The notes beneath the pieces were generated by a model. The model had not been told where the DNA came from. It made no database searches and saw only the letters and a program-made list of their open reading frames with translations. Below are positions 26,325 through 37,095 of a DNA stretch of 64,000 bases, in pieces. The position numbers and the translations under genes were made by a program. The stretch lies in assembly GCF_002252675.1 (NCBI RefSeq), contig NZ_NQKY01000001.1, forward strand, positions 15,169 to 79,168, written 5' to 3'. This DNA is from Synechococcus sp. BO 8801 (lineage in GTDB: Bacteria > Cyanobacteriota > Cyanobacteriia > PCC-6307 > Cyanobiaceae). Each line of letters opens with the position of its first letter. Position 1 is the stretch's first letter.

Positions 26325-27605
26325 TCAGCTCCCGGCTGTGGTGACTGTCGCCTTCGATGGTGCGCCCGGGCTTGCATCCACCACCTGCAGGCTGAACTGG
26401 GGCGCCAGTGATGCCCGTGCCCAGACTGCAACCGTCTCGGCGTCGCTCCACACCACCAGCTCCACCAGATCACCGATCCGCTCGCCCGCCAGGCCCTCTC
26501 GCGGCGCCTCCATCTGCAGGGCTTGGGGCTTCAGCGCCTCTGCCGTCCAGCGCTGCTCCATGGCGGCGCGCCCCAGGTCCAGCGGTGGACCGTCCAGCAC
26601 CAGTGGGAACACGCGCAGCCGTGCCTCGCCGGTGATGGAGAGCGACACCCGCCAGCGGCTTCCCGGCTCCAGCAGCGCATAGAGGGGAACCCCCGGCACC
26701 AGCCGGCCGCTCAGGCGCCGGTGGGGCCGTCCGTGGTTGTGGGGCTCACAGCACTCTTCAGCCAGATGGCGGATCGCCTCGGGTATCAGGGCGGGGTCGG
26801 CGGCGCGGAAGAACTGCTGGTCCGGGAAGCCGATCGCATCGGCCATCGCCCGCCCGTACACCTGCGCCTGGGTCTGGGCGTCGAAGTCCCCCTGGGCGAA
26901 GAACTGCCGCGCCGCCTGGAAGCTGCCCTGCAGACCCTCGCCGCCGTGCAGGTGGAAGTAGAGGCAGTTGTAGAAGCCGAACTTGATGCTGGCCCCATAG
27001 GCGCTGCGCACGGTGGTGAGGTGGGCGCCGCCGCAGAGGGCCTCCGGCAGGAAGTCCTCGCTGGCCACCGCCGCCTGCTCCACCCCCACCAGCCAGAGGT
27101 AGTCGAGGTGGCGCTCGGCCGTGATCGCCCCGCGCTTGAACGCGAACGGTTTGCGGGCCACCAGCGGGCTGCCCGGCTTGCCGCACACCAGATTCAGGTA
27201 GGTGAAATTGACGCAGTCGAAGCTGGCCACCACCGCCGGGCTGGCCCAGAAACGCTCCACCGCCGCCCGATCCAGCAGCAGCAGTTCATCGGCATCCACC
27301 GACAGCACCACGTCGCCGGCCGCCAGCCCGTAGCCGTGGATCCGCTTTTCCCGCTCGCCGGCGAACACGCCGTGGTGGTACTGGATCGGCACCCCCAGCC
27401 GCCGGGCGAGCCCGCCGAACAGCCCGGCGGCCCGGGGGCTGGGCTGCTCCAGATCCCGGCCCACCAGCGGCTCCAGCAGCTCGCGGGTGAACTGGAACGG
27501 CCCGTCGTTCACCACGATCTCGTCGACCCAGGCGAGCCGCTCCACCACCCGCTCGATGAAATCGAAGTCCTCGAAGAACTGGATCACCACCGAGACGCTG
27601 GCCAT
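26325..27605 (-). CDS. Glycosyltransferase family 2-like protein downstream of the toxin-antitoxin pair
   Basis: A 426-residue protein. It opens MASVSVVIQFFEDFDFIERV, with EIVVNDGPFQFTRELLEPL and a clear metal motif DVVLSVDADELLLLDRAAVE near residue 105, placing it in the GT2-like/GT-A class. The C-terminal ~150 residues (from LVPGVPLYALLEPGSRWRVS) look like a beta-sandwich add-on domain. ATG 27605 lies inside a 24-bp direct repeat whose other copy supplies the start of the HEPT gene, so this gene once probably followed cysS directly. Its ribosome binding site GGAG is within the last codons of the antitoxin gene. Substrate unknown. Confidence 0.72.
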   Translation of the reverse strand: MASVSVVIQFFEDFDFIERVVERLAWVDEIVVNDGPFQFTRELLEPLVGRDLEQPSPRAAGLFGGLARRLGVPIQYHHGVFAGEREKRIHGYGLAAGDVVLSVDADELLLLDRAAVERFWASPAVVASFDCVNFTYLNLVCGKPGSPLVARKPFAFKRGAITAERHLDYLWLVGVEQAAVASEDFLPEALCGGAHLTTVRSAYGASIKFGFYNCLYFHLHGGEGLQGSFQAARQFFAQGDFDAQTQAQVYGRAMADAIGFPDQQFFRAADPALIPEAIRHLAEECCEPHNHGRPHRRLSGRLVPGVPLYALLEPGSRWRVSLSITGEARLRVFPLVLDGPPLDLGRAAMEQRWTAEALKPQALQMEAPREGLAGERIGDLVELVVWSDAETVAVWARASLAPQFSLQVVDASPGAPSKATVTTAGS

Positions 27606-27625
27606 CGGCTCAGCTCCGCACCCAG
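27602..27625. repeat. Direct repeat copy 1 flanking the MNT/HEPT module
   Basis: This 24-base sequence matches 28355-28378 at every position except 27606/28359. Read on the minus strand it holds the last codons and TGA of the upstream gene, a GGAG ribosome binding site and the ATG of the downstream gene. Copy 1 joins the antitoxin gene to the glycosyltransferase; copy 2 joins cysS to the HEPT gene. The offset is 753 bp. Confidence 0.85.
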
Positions 27626-27945
27626 ATGCAGCGGCCGACACGCTGCAGATGGGCTTCCAGATCCTGGGAAATCTCCCTCCGCAAGGCCATATCCACCTGC
27701 CAGGGCAGCAGCAGCTCATCGATCGCCGCCATCAGCCGCAGCCGGTCGCGGTGGCTGAGCTCCGGGCCCTCCAGGCAGAGGTCGATGTCCGATCCGTCCC
27801 GGTGGCGTCCCATCGCCCGTGAACCGAACAGCCACACGGCCTCCAGGTGGTCCTGGGACTCGAACACCTGTTGCAGCCGTTCCTGGGACCGCTCAGGGAT
27901 CCCGGGGATCGATCCCATCGGGGTGGTGGAGGGCTGGGGGCTCAT
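27610..27945 (-). CDS. MNT-type nucleotidyltransferase antitoxin
   Basis: A 111-residue minimal nucleotidyltransferase with the signature FGSRAMGRHRDGSDIDLCLE at residues ~40-59 (GS-x10-D-x-D). A third acidic position is offered by WQVDMALRR near 83. In MNT/HEPT (type VII) toxin-antitoxin systems this protein AMPylates the HEPT partner and so silences it. ATG 27945 is in an ATGA overlap with the HEPT stop. The last residues, WVRS, are the same as the last residues of cysS because both lie in the 24-bp direct repeat; the native antitoxin end may therefore have been replaced at insertion. Confidence 0.88.
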   Translation of the reverse strand: MSPQPSTTPMGSIPGIPERSQERLQQVFESQDHLEAVWLFGSRAMGRHRDGSDIDLCLEGPELSHRDRLRLMAAIDELLLPWQVDMALRREISQDLEAHLQRVGRCIWVRS

Positions 27946-28358
27946 GGCGTCGGCTCCTGCTGCAGCATCTCCAGACGGGCCCGCAACTGTCGGTAGCAGG
28001 CCAGATAGTTCTGGCCGATGTGCCCGGCGATCGCGTCGGCGGTGGAGCGGTTGTAGGTGTGGCTGGTGAGATTGCGGTCCTGAATCATCAGCATCCAGCT
28101 CTCGCCATCCTCGATCCGCCCCAGACGGAATGATTCCTTCAACGTATCCCGTGAACCGAGCAGTTGCTCGTTGCCCTTGCTGAGCAGGAGATCGCGCAGG
28201 GTGTTCCAGGCCAGTTCGAAGGTGTACTCGAACGCCTTGATCAATCCCTGGTGCTCACGGGCGTTCAGTTCAGGGGGCTGGAAGAACGTCTCCAGCTGCT
28301 CCAGCGCCCGGCAGTAGTTCGAGAATCTCTGCTGCCAGCGGATGTCGAGATCGCCCAT
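27942..28358 (-). CDS. HEPT-domain toxin (nucleotidyltransferase substrate-binding family)
   Basis: A 138-residue all-helical protein of the HI0074/HEPT type. DRNLTSHTYNRS near residues 92-103 contains the R-x4-H motif followed by a Tyr two residues on; this is the catalytic RNase-like signature of active HEPT toxins and the Tyr is the site that the MNT partner AMPylates in studied systems. FEYTFELAWNTLRDLL near 45 is the typical second helix. ATG 28358 lies in direct repeat copy 2, four bases after the cysS stop. The active-site residues are intact, so the toxin is probably functional. Confidence 0.87.
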   Translation of the reverse strand: MGDLDIRWQQRFSNYCRALEQLETFFQPPELNAREHQGLIKAFEYTFELAWNTLRDLLLSKGNEQLLGSRDTLKESFRLGRIEDGESWMLMIQDRNLTSHTYNRSTADAIAGHIGQNYLACYRQLRARLEMLQQEPTP

Positions 28359-28362
28359 TGGC

Positions 28363-29858
<1,496 letters not shown>

Positions 29859-29862
<4 letters not shown>

Positions 29863-31022
29863 TGGCCCGCTCCCGCCACGGCTCCCGCGCCAGCACCCGC
29901 CTGGCCCAGGCGGCCGCCGCCGTAGCCGGCCCGGCTGCGCACGTTGGCGCACCAGTCGTCGTGCTCCAGGTACCACTGCACCGTTGCCCGCAGGCCCTGC
30001 TGGAAGTCGTGGCGGGGCTGCCAGCCCAGTTCGGTGCTGATCCGCTCCGGGTCGATGGCATAGCGCCGGTCGTGGCCGGGCCGGTCGGCCACCGGGGTGA
30101 TCAGGCCGGCGTGGGGGGCACCGTCGGGCCGCAACTCGTCGAGCAGGGCGCAGATGGCGTGCACCACCTCCTTGTTGGTGCGCTCCCCATGGCCACCGAC
30201 GCAGTAGCTGCGGCCCACCTCGCCGCTGGTGGCGGCCAGCAGCAGGGCCTCGACGTGGTCCTCCACGTAGAGCCAGTCGCGCACGTTGGCCCCGTCGCCG
30301 TAGAGGGGGATCGGCTCACCGGCGGCGGCCTTGAGGATCACCACCGGGATCAGCTTCTCGGGGAACTGCCAGGGCCCGTAGTTGTTGCTGCAGTTGGTCA
30401 GCACCACCGGCAGCCCGAAGGTGTGGTGCCAGGCCTGGACCAGGTGATCGCTGCCCGCCTTGCTGGCCGAGTAGGGGCTGCGGGGGTCGTAGGGGGTGGT
30501 CTCGGAGAACCGGCCCGTGGCCCCCAGGGAGCCGAACACCTCATCGGTGCTGATGTGGTGGAAGCGGAACAGCTCCCGCCGCTCCGCCGGCAGCCCCTCC
30601 CAGTGGGCCCGCACCGCCTGCAGCAGGTGGTAGGTCCCCATCACGTTGCTGACCAGGAAGGCGCCAGGATCGTCGATCGAGCGGTCGACGTGGCTTTCGG
30701 CGGCCAGGTGCAGCACCAGGTCCGGATCGGCCTGCCGCACCGCGGCGGCGGTGGCCTCCCCGTCGGCCAGGTCCACCTGCAGCAGCCGGTGCCGCGGCCC
30801 GTCGGCCCGCTCCGCCGCCGGCCCCAGCTCCGCCACGGCGTTGTAGATGCCCAGCAGGTCGCTGGCGTAGCCCATCTTGTCGAGGTTGAACACCGTCGCG
30901 GTGCTGTCCCGCAGCAGCCGCCGCACCAGCGCCCCGCCGATGAAGCCCGCGCCGCCGGTCACCAGGATGCGGCGGCGGCCGGCAAGCAGCAGCGGCAGGT
31001 CGAGGGAGGGGTACGGATCCAT
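29859..31022 (-). CDS. rfbB: dTDP-glucose 4,6-dehydratase
   Basis: A 387-residue extended SDR. It has the NAD-binding [18 protein letters not shown] near residue 19, [32 protein letters not shown] with the TDE triad and [14 protein letters not shown] with the YxxxK pair, all diagnostic for RmlB/RfbB. It converts dTDP-glucose to dTDP-4-keto-6-deoxyglucose on the route to dTDP-rhamnose. The last ~25 residues ([16 protein letters not shown]) are a low-complexity tail beyond the usual end. It overlaps cysS by 4 bases and lies 29 bases after rfbD. rfbA and rfbC are not in the window. Confidence 0.95.
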
Positions 31023-31051
31023 CGGTGTGGGGCGAGACGGGGTCGGGGTGT

Positions 31052-31951
31052 TCAGGCCTGGGGCAGGGGAATCCGCGCCAGCACCTCAGCGAGGGCGGCC
31101 TGCCAGTGTTGCCCCTCCAGGTCCAGGGCGTGCCGGGTGGTGGTGCCATCCAGCAGGGAATAGGAGGGGCGACGGGCCGGGGTGGGGTAGTCGGCGGTGG
31201 TGATCGGCCGCACCCGGGCCGGGGTGTCGATCAGCCCCCGGGCCGCCGCCAGCATGCCGATGGCCACGGCGAAGTCGTACCAGCTGGCGGCACCGCAGTC
31301 GCTCCAGTGGTGACGCCCGCTCACCCCCCGTCCGATCACCCGCCAGCAGGCCTCGGCCAGGCCGGCGGTGGCCGTGGGGCAGCCCACCTGGTCGGCCACC
31401 ACCCCCAGGGACTCGCCGGCGGCGGCTTTCGCTCGGTGCAGGCGCAGCATGGTGAGGCAGAAGTTGGCCCCCACCGGCCCGTACACCCAGCTGGTGCGCA
31501 GCAGGCAGAGGCGATCGGCGCCCAGGGCGGCCGCCGCCCGCCGTTCCCCCTCGGCCTTGGTGGCGCCGTAGACGCCAAGGGGGGCCAGGGCCTGCTCCGG
31601 GGCGTAGGGATGGCCCTGCTCGCCGTCGAAGACGAAATCGGTGCTCACCTGCAGCAGCCGGCCGCCGGACTCGGCCAGGGCCTCGGCGAAGGCCCCGGGG
31701 GCGCCGGCGTTGACCGCTTCGGCCAGCTCCGGTTCGCTCTCGGCCCGGTCAACGGCGGTGTAGGCGCCGGCATTGAGCACCCAGTCGGGCCGGTGCCTGT
31801 GCACCGCGGCGCGGCAGGCGGCCGGATCGGCCAGATCCAGGTCATCCCGTCCCGTCGCGATCAGGTCGATACCGGCGGGGACGCTGGCCAGCAGGGCCTG
31901 TCCGAGCTGGCCGTGGCGGCCGGTCAGCAGCACCCGCACCGGTTGGGGCAT
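31052..31951 (-). CDS. rfbD: dTDP-4-dehydrorhamnose reductase
   Basis: A 299-residue SDR. VRVLLTGRHGQLGQALL at the N-terminus is the RmlD nucleotide-binding loop. NAGAYTAVDRAESEPELAEA, LLQVSTDFVFDGEQG and PLGVYGATKAEGERR are the typical RmlD motifs. It reduces dTDP-4-keto-L-rhamnose to dTDP-L-rhamnose, the donor for rhamnosyltransferases, several of which could be among the family 2 enzymes in this window. I chose ATG 31951; GTG 31966 would add five residues. It lies in one orientation with rfbB and cysS, 29 bases apart from rfbB. Confidence 0.93.
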   Translation of the reverse strand: MPQPVRVLLTGRHGQLGQALLASVPAGIDLIATGRDDLDLADPAACRAAVHRHRPDWVLNAGAYTAVDRAESEPELAEAVNAGAPGAFAEALAESGGRLLQVSTDFVFDGEQGHPYAPEQALAPLGVYGATKAEGERRAAAALGADRLCLLRTSWVYGPVGANFCLTMLRLHRAKAAAGESLGVVADQVGCPTATAGLAEACWRVIGRGVSGRHHWSDCGAASWYDFAVAIGMLAAARGLIDTPARVRPITTADYPTPARRPSYSLLDGTTTRHALDLEGQHWQAALAEVLARIPLPQA

Positions 31952-32006
31952 CGATGGCGGCGGCACGGCTGGCGCAGCCTACCTGCGCCAGCCAACCTCG
32001 CCGCCA

Positions 32007-33932
32007 TCAGTCCCGCAGCACCTCCCCCTGGACAATCTGCACCGGCTTGCCGTCGAAGGAGCGGAACCGGAACGAGAGCGGCCGCTCGGCGTACTCGGCG
32101 GAGCGCTTGCGCAGAATCTCGATCGCCACCTCCTCGCCCAGGCGCAGGCTGCGGGTGTTGTCGCTGCGCCAGTGGACGCCGCCCATCGAGCGGCCCATGG
32201 CCACGTTGCTGGCCAGCTTGTTGAGTTCGCCCCCCACCGTGATGCGCTCCGCGTCGGAGGACGCGGCCGGGGGGTAGGGCATGGGCGGGCCGAACGCCTC
32301 CAGGTCGGTGCCGGTCCGGCGGTAGCCCGGCTGCAGCAGCTCCAGGGGGGGGTTGGGGTCGGGGGAGTCGGGCGGATCCTTGGGACCCATCCGCTCCGCT
32401 CCAGCCCTGGCATTGGCCGCGGCGTAGATGTCGCGCAGCCGTGCGTCCTCGTCGAACCAGGCCTTGAGCACCGTCACGCAGGCGCCGGCCACGGTGGCAT
32501 GGCCCGCCCCGTAGGCCGGGTGGCTGGGGGAACCGGCGGAGAAGGCCATTGGCAGGAAGAGGGTGGCGGCGCCGCCGGGAAGGGAGGCGTTGTGGGCGCT
32601 CACCGCGGCGAGGGTGTCACCCACGGCGCTCTGGAAGTCCGGAACGGTGGGCACCGACGTCTGGAGGCCGTAGTCCCGCAGGCAGCCCTCGTGGCCGTTG
32701 CGCTCCATCTGCAACAGTCCGCCGAACACCTCCGGCCGGCAGCGACGGTGCACCAGCCACTTCTGCCGCCACACCACCTTCAGCGCCCGGCTGGCCACCT
32801 CGGACACCACCGTCAGCAGGTCGGGTCCACCGAGCGAGGCGAACGCCCCCTCCCTGGAAAACCGGTTGCCGCCATAGGGATTGCCACCATCGACGGGGGC
32901 GTCGATGTTGAGCAGGAACAGGGCGGCATTGAAGTAGGCCTGATGCAGGGCATCGCGGTTCACGAACCGAGCCAGATCACGCATCGTGCTGATCAGGCGG
33001 CGGCCGTTGCCCGGTGGGTAGTAGGTGGCGCCCCGGTGCACCTGGTCGCCGTAATTGTTGCCGTTGCCGTAATCACGGCCATAGCCGTCCTTGCCGGTGT
33101 TCTGCGCCAGCAGCCAGTCCGCGTGGGTGACCAGGAAATCCCGCTTGGCGATGTAGGGAACCTGGCTCTGGTCGATCGTCTGGGTGCCGTAACCGACGTT
33201 CTGCAGGAAGAACTGGCTCAGCAGTGGTCCGGCGTCCTCGCCGGGCAGGCCGCTGCGGAAGAGGGTCTGAAGGTCGATGCGGGCGCCGCCGCCACCCTGC
33301 GCCAGATCCAGGGGGGTGCGCAGCCGGCCGGGATCGCTGTCGAGGCGCACGGCGGCATCGAAGCAGCGGTTCACCGCCTGGCGGGCCGTCCCGATCCGGC
33401 TGGCGACGCCGTAGCCGAGCTCTCCGTCGTGTCCGCCCACGTCCGCAAAGCCGCTCGTGGGCTGACTGCGGTCGAACTGGAAGGCCACCAGAGGCGCGTC
33501 GCGCAGCAGCGCCATCCAGTACAGCTCCACCATTTCCGCCGTGGCGGAGATCGACTGGATGCTGGGTGCCGGTGGCATCTCCAGGGATTTCGGGTCGGGC
33601 CCGAAACCCTCGGCCGCCGCGCCGGCCAGGGGGCTGGTGAGCTTCGCCGCCGCCTTGCCCAGCGCCTGGATGGCGGGGGTGTCACCTGAGCTGATCTTGA
33701 ACGCCGTCTGGGGGACATCCGTCGAGGACGGGGCCACTGGGCCCCCCGGCACGCTCTCGAAGTTGATCGGTGCACCGGCCTCGATGGCGACGCAGGTCCG
33801 CTCGAAGAGCCGGTAGGCGGCCACGTCCACCTCGCCGAAGCGGTTGTGGGGCAGGGTCTTGTGGAAATTCCCCGCGAAGGGATGTGGACCGGTGACGAGG
33901 TTCTCGTCCTGATTGGGGGTGGGGCTGGCCAT
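32007..33932 (-). CDS. Vanadium-dependent haloperoxidase
   Basis: A 641-residue protein with the vanadate-binding pattern of the PAP2/haloperoxidase superfamily. KWLVHRRCRPE (~389-400) gives the Lys and Arg, SPSHPAYGAGHATVAGA (~466-482) gives the Ser-Gly-His, and NVAMGRSMGGVHWRSD (~575-590) gives the second Arg and the vanadate-ligating His. Such enzymes oxidise bromide (or chloride, iodide) with hydrogen peroxide. Length fits the cyanobacterial and algal bromoperoxidase type rather than the short fungal one. No clear signal peptide was seen, though GTG 34028 would add 32 residues. The halide used cannot be told from sequence. It stands alone between rfbD and polA. Confidence 0.9.
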   Translation of the reverse strand: MASPTPNQDENLVTGPHPFAGNFHKTLPHNRFGEVDVAAYRLFERTCVAIEAGAPINFESVPGGPVAPSSTDVPQTAFKISSGDTPAIQALGKAAAKLTSPLAGAAAEGFGPDPKSLEMPPAPSIQSISATAEMVELYWMALLRDAPLVAFQFDRSQPTSGFADVGGHDGELGYGVASRIGTARQAVNRCFDAAVRLDSDPGRLRTPLDLAQGGGGARIDLQTLFRSGLPGEDAGPLLSQFFLQNVGYGTQTIDQSQVPYIAKRDFLVTHADWLLAQNTGKDGYGRDYGNGNNYGDQVHRGATYYPPGNGRRLISTMRDLARFVNRDALHQAYFNAALFLLNIDAPVDGGNPYGGNRFSREGAFASLGGPDLLTVVSEVASRALKVVWRQKWLVHRRCRPEVFGGLLQMERNGHEGCLRDYGLQTSVPTVPDFQSAVGDTLAAVSAHNASLPGGAATLFLPMAFSAGSPSHPAYGAGHATVAGACVTVLKAWFDEDARLRDIYAAANARAGAERMGPKDPPDSPDPNPPLELLQPGYRRTGTDLEAFGPPMPYPPAASSDAERITVGGELNKLASNVAMGRSMGGVHWRSDNTRSLRLGEEVAIEILRKRSAEYAERPLSFRFRSFDGKPVQIVQGEVLRD

Positions 33933-34075
33933 GGGATCCGTGCCTCTTGGCTGGGCCCCATGACTGTCGGGTCGCTCCCATCGAATCGGCTTGATCGTGG
34001 TGCCCGGCGGCTGGTGGGATAGCGACACCGTGCTGTCACCGGGATGCCACCCCGACGCCAGGTGGTCTGACGCGG

Positions 34076-37033
34076 CTATTTCGCCTCCATCCAGTTGGGG
34101 CCGACGCCGGTGTCGACCGCCAGTGGCACCAGCAGCTGCACCGCCTGCTCCATGGTGCGGCGGGTGAGCTCCCGCACCTCCTCGAGCGCCTCCGGGGCCG
34201 CCTCCAGCACCAGTTCGTCGTGCACCTGCAGCAGCAGCCGGGCCGGCAGGCCGGCCTCGCTGAGCGCCCGTTGCAGGCTCACCATCGCGAGCTTGATGAT
34301 GTCGGCGCTGGAGCCCTGGATCGGGGCATTGGCGGCCGCCCGCAACTGCTGGGCCTCCATGCCGCCGCGGCGGGCCACCTCCAGGTCAATGTCCAGCGGA
34401 TCCTTGCCGAGCAGCCGGCCCAGGCCGCCGGGATCGAACTGGAACGGCCGCCGCCGCCCCAGGATCGTCTCCACGTAGCCGCGGCTGAGGGCCAGCCGCT
34501 CCTGCAGCTCCAGGTAGGCGAACACCTTCGGGTAGCGCTGCTTGTAAAGGCTCAGGAACTCCTTGGCCCGGGCCTGGCCCATGCCGGTTTCACGGGCCAG
34601 CCGCTGGGCCCCCATGCCGTAGATCACCCCGAAGTTGATCGTCTTGCCCAGCCGCCGCTCCTCCGGCGTCACCGTGTCGGTCTCGAGCAGCAGCCGGGCG
34701 GTGAGGGCGTGGACGTCGTCGCCTTCGTTGTAGGCCTTCACCAGCACCGGCTCGCCCGAGAGGTGGGTGAGGATGCGCAGCTCGATCTGGGAGTAGTCGG
34801 CGCTGATCATCCGCCAGCCCTCCTGGGGCAGGAAGGCCTTGCGGATGCGGCGGCTGAACTCGGTGCGGATGGGGATGTTCTGCAGGTTGGGGTTGCTGCT
34901 CGACAGGCGCCCGGTGGCGGTGACCGCCTGGTTGAAATCGGTGTGCACCCGCCCGGTCTCGGGTTCCACCAGGGCCGGCAGCGCCTCCACGTAGGTGCTC
35001 AGCAGCTTGCTGAGGGTGCGGTGCTCCAGCACCAGCTTCACCACCGGATGGTCGTCCTCCAGCTTCTCGAGCACCGCCGCATCGGTGCTCCAGCCGGTCT
35101 TGGTGCGGCGGGATTTCTTGCGGTCGAGCCCCAGGGTGTCGAACAGCAGCTCCCCGAGCTGCTTGGGGGAGGCCAGGTTGAAGTCCACCCCCGCCGCCGC
35201 CTGGGCCTCCTGCGCCAGCCGGGCCAGGGTGGTGCTGAGCTCCTCGGCCAGCTCCTTCAGGTAGGGCACGTCGATGCGGATGCCGGTGGCCTCCATCTGG
35301 GCCAGCACCGGCTCCAGGGGCAGCTCCACCTGCTGCAGCAGCAGGGGCAGCTGGGGCCCCATCGCCGCCAGCTGCTCCGCCAGCACGGCGCCCAGGCGCC
35401 GGGTGAGGTGCACGTCCATGGCGCAGTAGAGGGCCGCGGCCTCGATCGGCACGTCGGCGAAGCTCTGACCCTTGGCCACCAGGTCGCCGTAGGACGTCGG
35501 CTGGAGGCCGAACTCCCGCGCCGCCATCGCCTCCAGGCCATGCTTGGCGTTGGCATCCCGCAGGTAGTCCGCCAGCAGGGTGTCCATCACCACACCGGCC
35601 AGGGGCAGCCCATGGCGCAGCAGGATCAGGCGGTCGTACTTGGCGTTCTGGAGCGCCTTGGGGTGCCCGGCGCTGGCCAGCCAGGGCCCCAGGGCCAGCA
35701 GCACCGCGTCCAGGGGCAGCTGCTCCGGCGCCGGGGGGGCCGCGGTGAGCAGGTCGGGGGCCGGTGGGCTGTGGTGGCCGATGGGCACGTAGGCCAGATC
35801 CGCCAGCCCCTCCCCCCAGCAGACACCGATCCCCACCAGCTCCGCCTTGAAGGGGTTGAGGGAGGTGGTCTCGGTGTCGATGGCGACCGGTGCCGCCGGG
35901 TCGGTGCAGCCCATCAGCCGCTCGACCAGGGCGGCCAGGGCCTCGGGGGTGGTGACCAGCTGCGGCCGCAGGGCGGGCAGGGCCGGATCCCCCCCGTCCT
36001 CCGGGGAGACGGTGGCGTCCGGGGCCTCAGGCGCGGCCGCGGTTGGGGCCGCCGGGGTGCCGGGGTCCGGGGCCGGGGCCGTGGCAGGGGTGGCGGCGGG
36101 CTCGGGAGGCTCCGAAGAGAACAGGCGGGCGAAGCCCTCGGTCTGCTTCACCAGGCTGAACAGCTCCAGCTCGGCCAGGCGGGCCCCCAGCCCCTCGCGG
36201 TCCACCCGCCCCAGGGCCAGGCGGGGCTCCTCGGGCAACGGGATCTGCACCAGGATCTCCGCCAGCATCCGGGAGCGGAAGGCGTTCTCCCGGTCGGTCT
36301 CCAGCTTGGTCTTCAGGGCCCCCTTCTGCTCGTCGAGGGCGGCGTAGATGCCGTCCAGGTCGCCGTGGGCCTTGAGCAGGGTGAGGGCGGTCTTGGGCCC
36401 CACCCCCTTGACGCCGGGGATGTTGTCGGAGCTGTCGCCGGTGAGGGCCTTGAGGTCCACCACCCCCTCCGGCGGCACCCCCAGCTTCTCGATCACCTGG
36501 GCGCGGCGGATCTCCGTGGGCCCGCTGTTCTTGGCGTAGGGGCCGCCGCCCATGTAGAGCACGCTGATGTCGCGCTCGTCGTCCACCAGCTGGAACAGGT
36601 CACGGTCGCCGGAGAGGATCCGCACCCGCCAGCCCTCGCCCGCCGCCCGGTTGGCCAGGGTGCCGAGCACGTCGTCGGCCTCGTAGCCCGGCGCCATCGA
36701 CAGGGGCAGGTTGAGGCAGTCCCTGAGGATGGCCTGCAGGTTGGCCAGATCGGCGAAGAAGTGCTCCGGGGCCTCCTCGCGGTGGGCCTTGTAGGCGGCG
36801 TCCGCCTCGTGGCGGAAGGTGGGTTCGGCCGTGTCGAAGGCGATCACCACCCCCTGGGGCCCCAGGCCTTTGCAGTTGTCCAGCAGGGCCTTGAGGAAGC
36901 CGTAGGTGACGCTGGTGGGCACCCCGTCCTTGGTGGCCAGTCCACCCTCGCCGCCCTTGGCGAAGGCGTAGAAGCTGCGGAAGGCCAGGGAGTGGCCGTC
37001 CACCAGCAGCAACAGGGGCTTGTCCCGCTCCAT
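34076..37033 (-). CDS. polA: DNA polymerase I
   Basis: A 985-residue family A polymerase. The N-terminal 5' nuclease domain has LLLVDGHSLAFRSFYAF and FDTAEPTFRHEADAAYKAHR, then LTGDSSDNIPGVKGVGPKTA. A Pro/Ala-rich linker covers ~310-360. The 3'-5' exonuclease keeps its acidic motif IDTETTSLNPF near 383, so proofreading is probably intact. The polymerase domain has MISADYSQIELRIL (motif A, ~742), the finger helix GKTINFGVIYGMG and LLQVHDELVLEA (motif C). It fills gaps in repair and removes primers. ATG 37033 gives MERDKPLLLLVDGH; the in-frame extension is unlikely. Confidence 0.97.
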   Translation of the reverse strand: MERDKPLLLLVDGHSLAFRSFYAFAKGGEGGLATKDGVPTSVTYGFLKALLDNCKGLGPQGVVIAFDTAEPTFRHEADAAYKAHREEAPEHFFADLANLQAILRDCLNLPLSMAPGYEADDVLGTLANRAAGEGWRVRILSGDRDLFQLVDDERDISVLYMGGGPYAKNSGPTEIRRAQVIEKLGVPPEGVVDLKALTGDSSDNIPGVKGVGPKTALTLLKAHGDLDGIYAALDEQKGALKTKLETDRENAFRSRMLAEILVQIPLPEEPRLALGRVDREGLGARLAELELFSLVKQTEGFARLFSSEPPEPAATPATAPAPDPGTPAAPTAAAPEAPDATVSPEDGGDPALPALRPQLVTTPEALAALVERLMGCTDPAAPVAIDTETTSLNPFKAELVGIGVCWGEGLADLAYVPIGHHSPPAPDLLTAAPPAPEQLPLDAVLLALGPWLASAGHPKALQNAKYDRLILLRHGLPLAGVVMDTLLADYLRDANAKHGLEAMAAREFGLQPTSYGDLVAKGQSFADVPIEAAALYCAMDVHLTRRLGAVLAEQLAAMGPQLPLLLQQVELPLEPVLAQMEATGIRIDVPYLKELAEELSTTLARLAQEAQAAAGVDFNLASPKQLGELLFDTLGLDRKKSRRTKTGWSTDAAVLEKLEDDHPVVKLVLEHRTLSKLLSTYVEALPALVEPETGRVHTDFNQAVTATGRLSSSNPNLQNIPIRTEFSRRIRKAFLPQEGWRMISADYSQIELRILTHLSGEPVLVKAYNEGDDVHALTARLLLETDTVTPEERRLGKTINFGVIYGMGAQRLARETGMGQARAKEFLSLYKQRYPKVFAYLELQERLALSRGYVETILGRRRPFQFDPGGLGRLLGKDPLDIDLEVARRGGMEAQQLRAAANAPIQGSSADIIKLAMVSLQRALSEAGLPARLLLQVHDELVLEAAPEALEEVRELTRRTMEQAVQLLVPLAVDTGVGPNWMEAK

Positions 37034-37095
37034 GGCCGTTCCCGGGATCCGTCCGCCGTCCGCCACAGCCTGCCATCCGGCGGCCCGGAAGCGCC

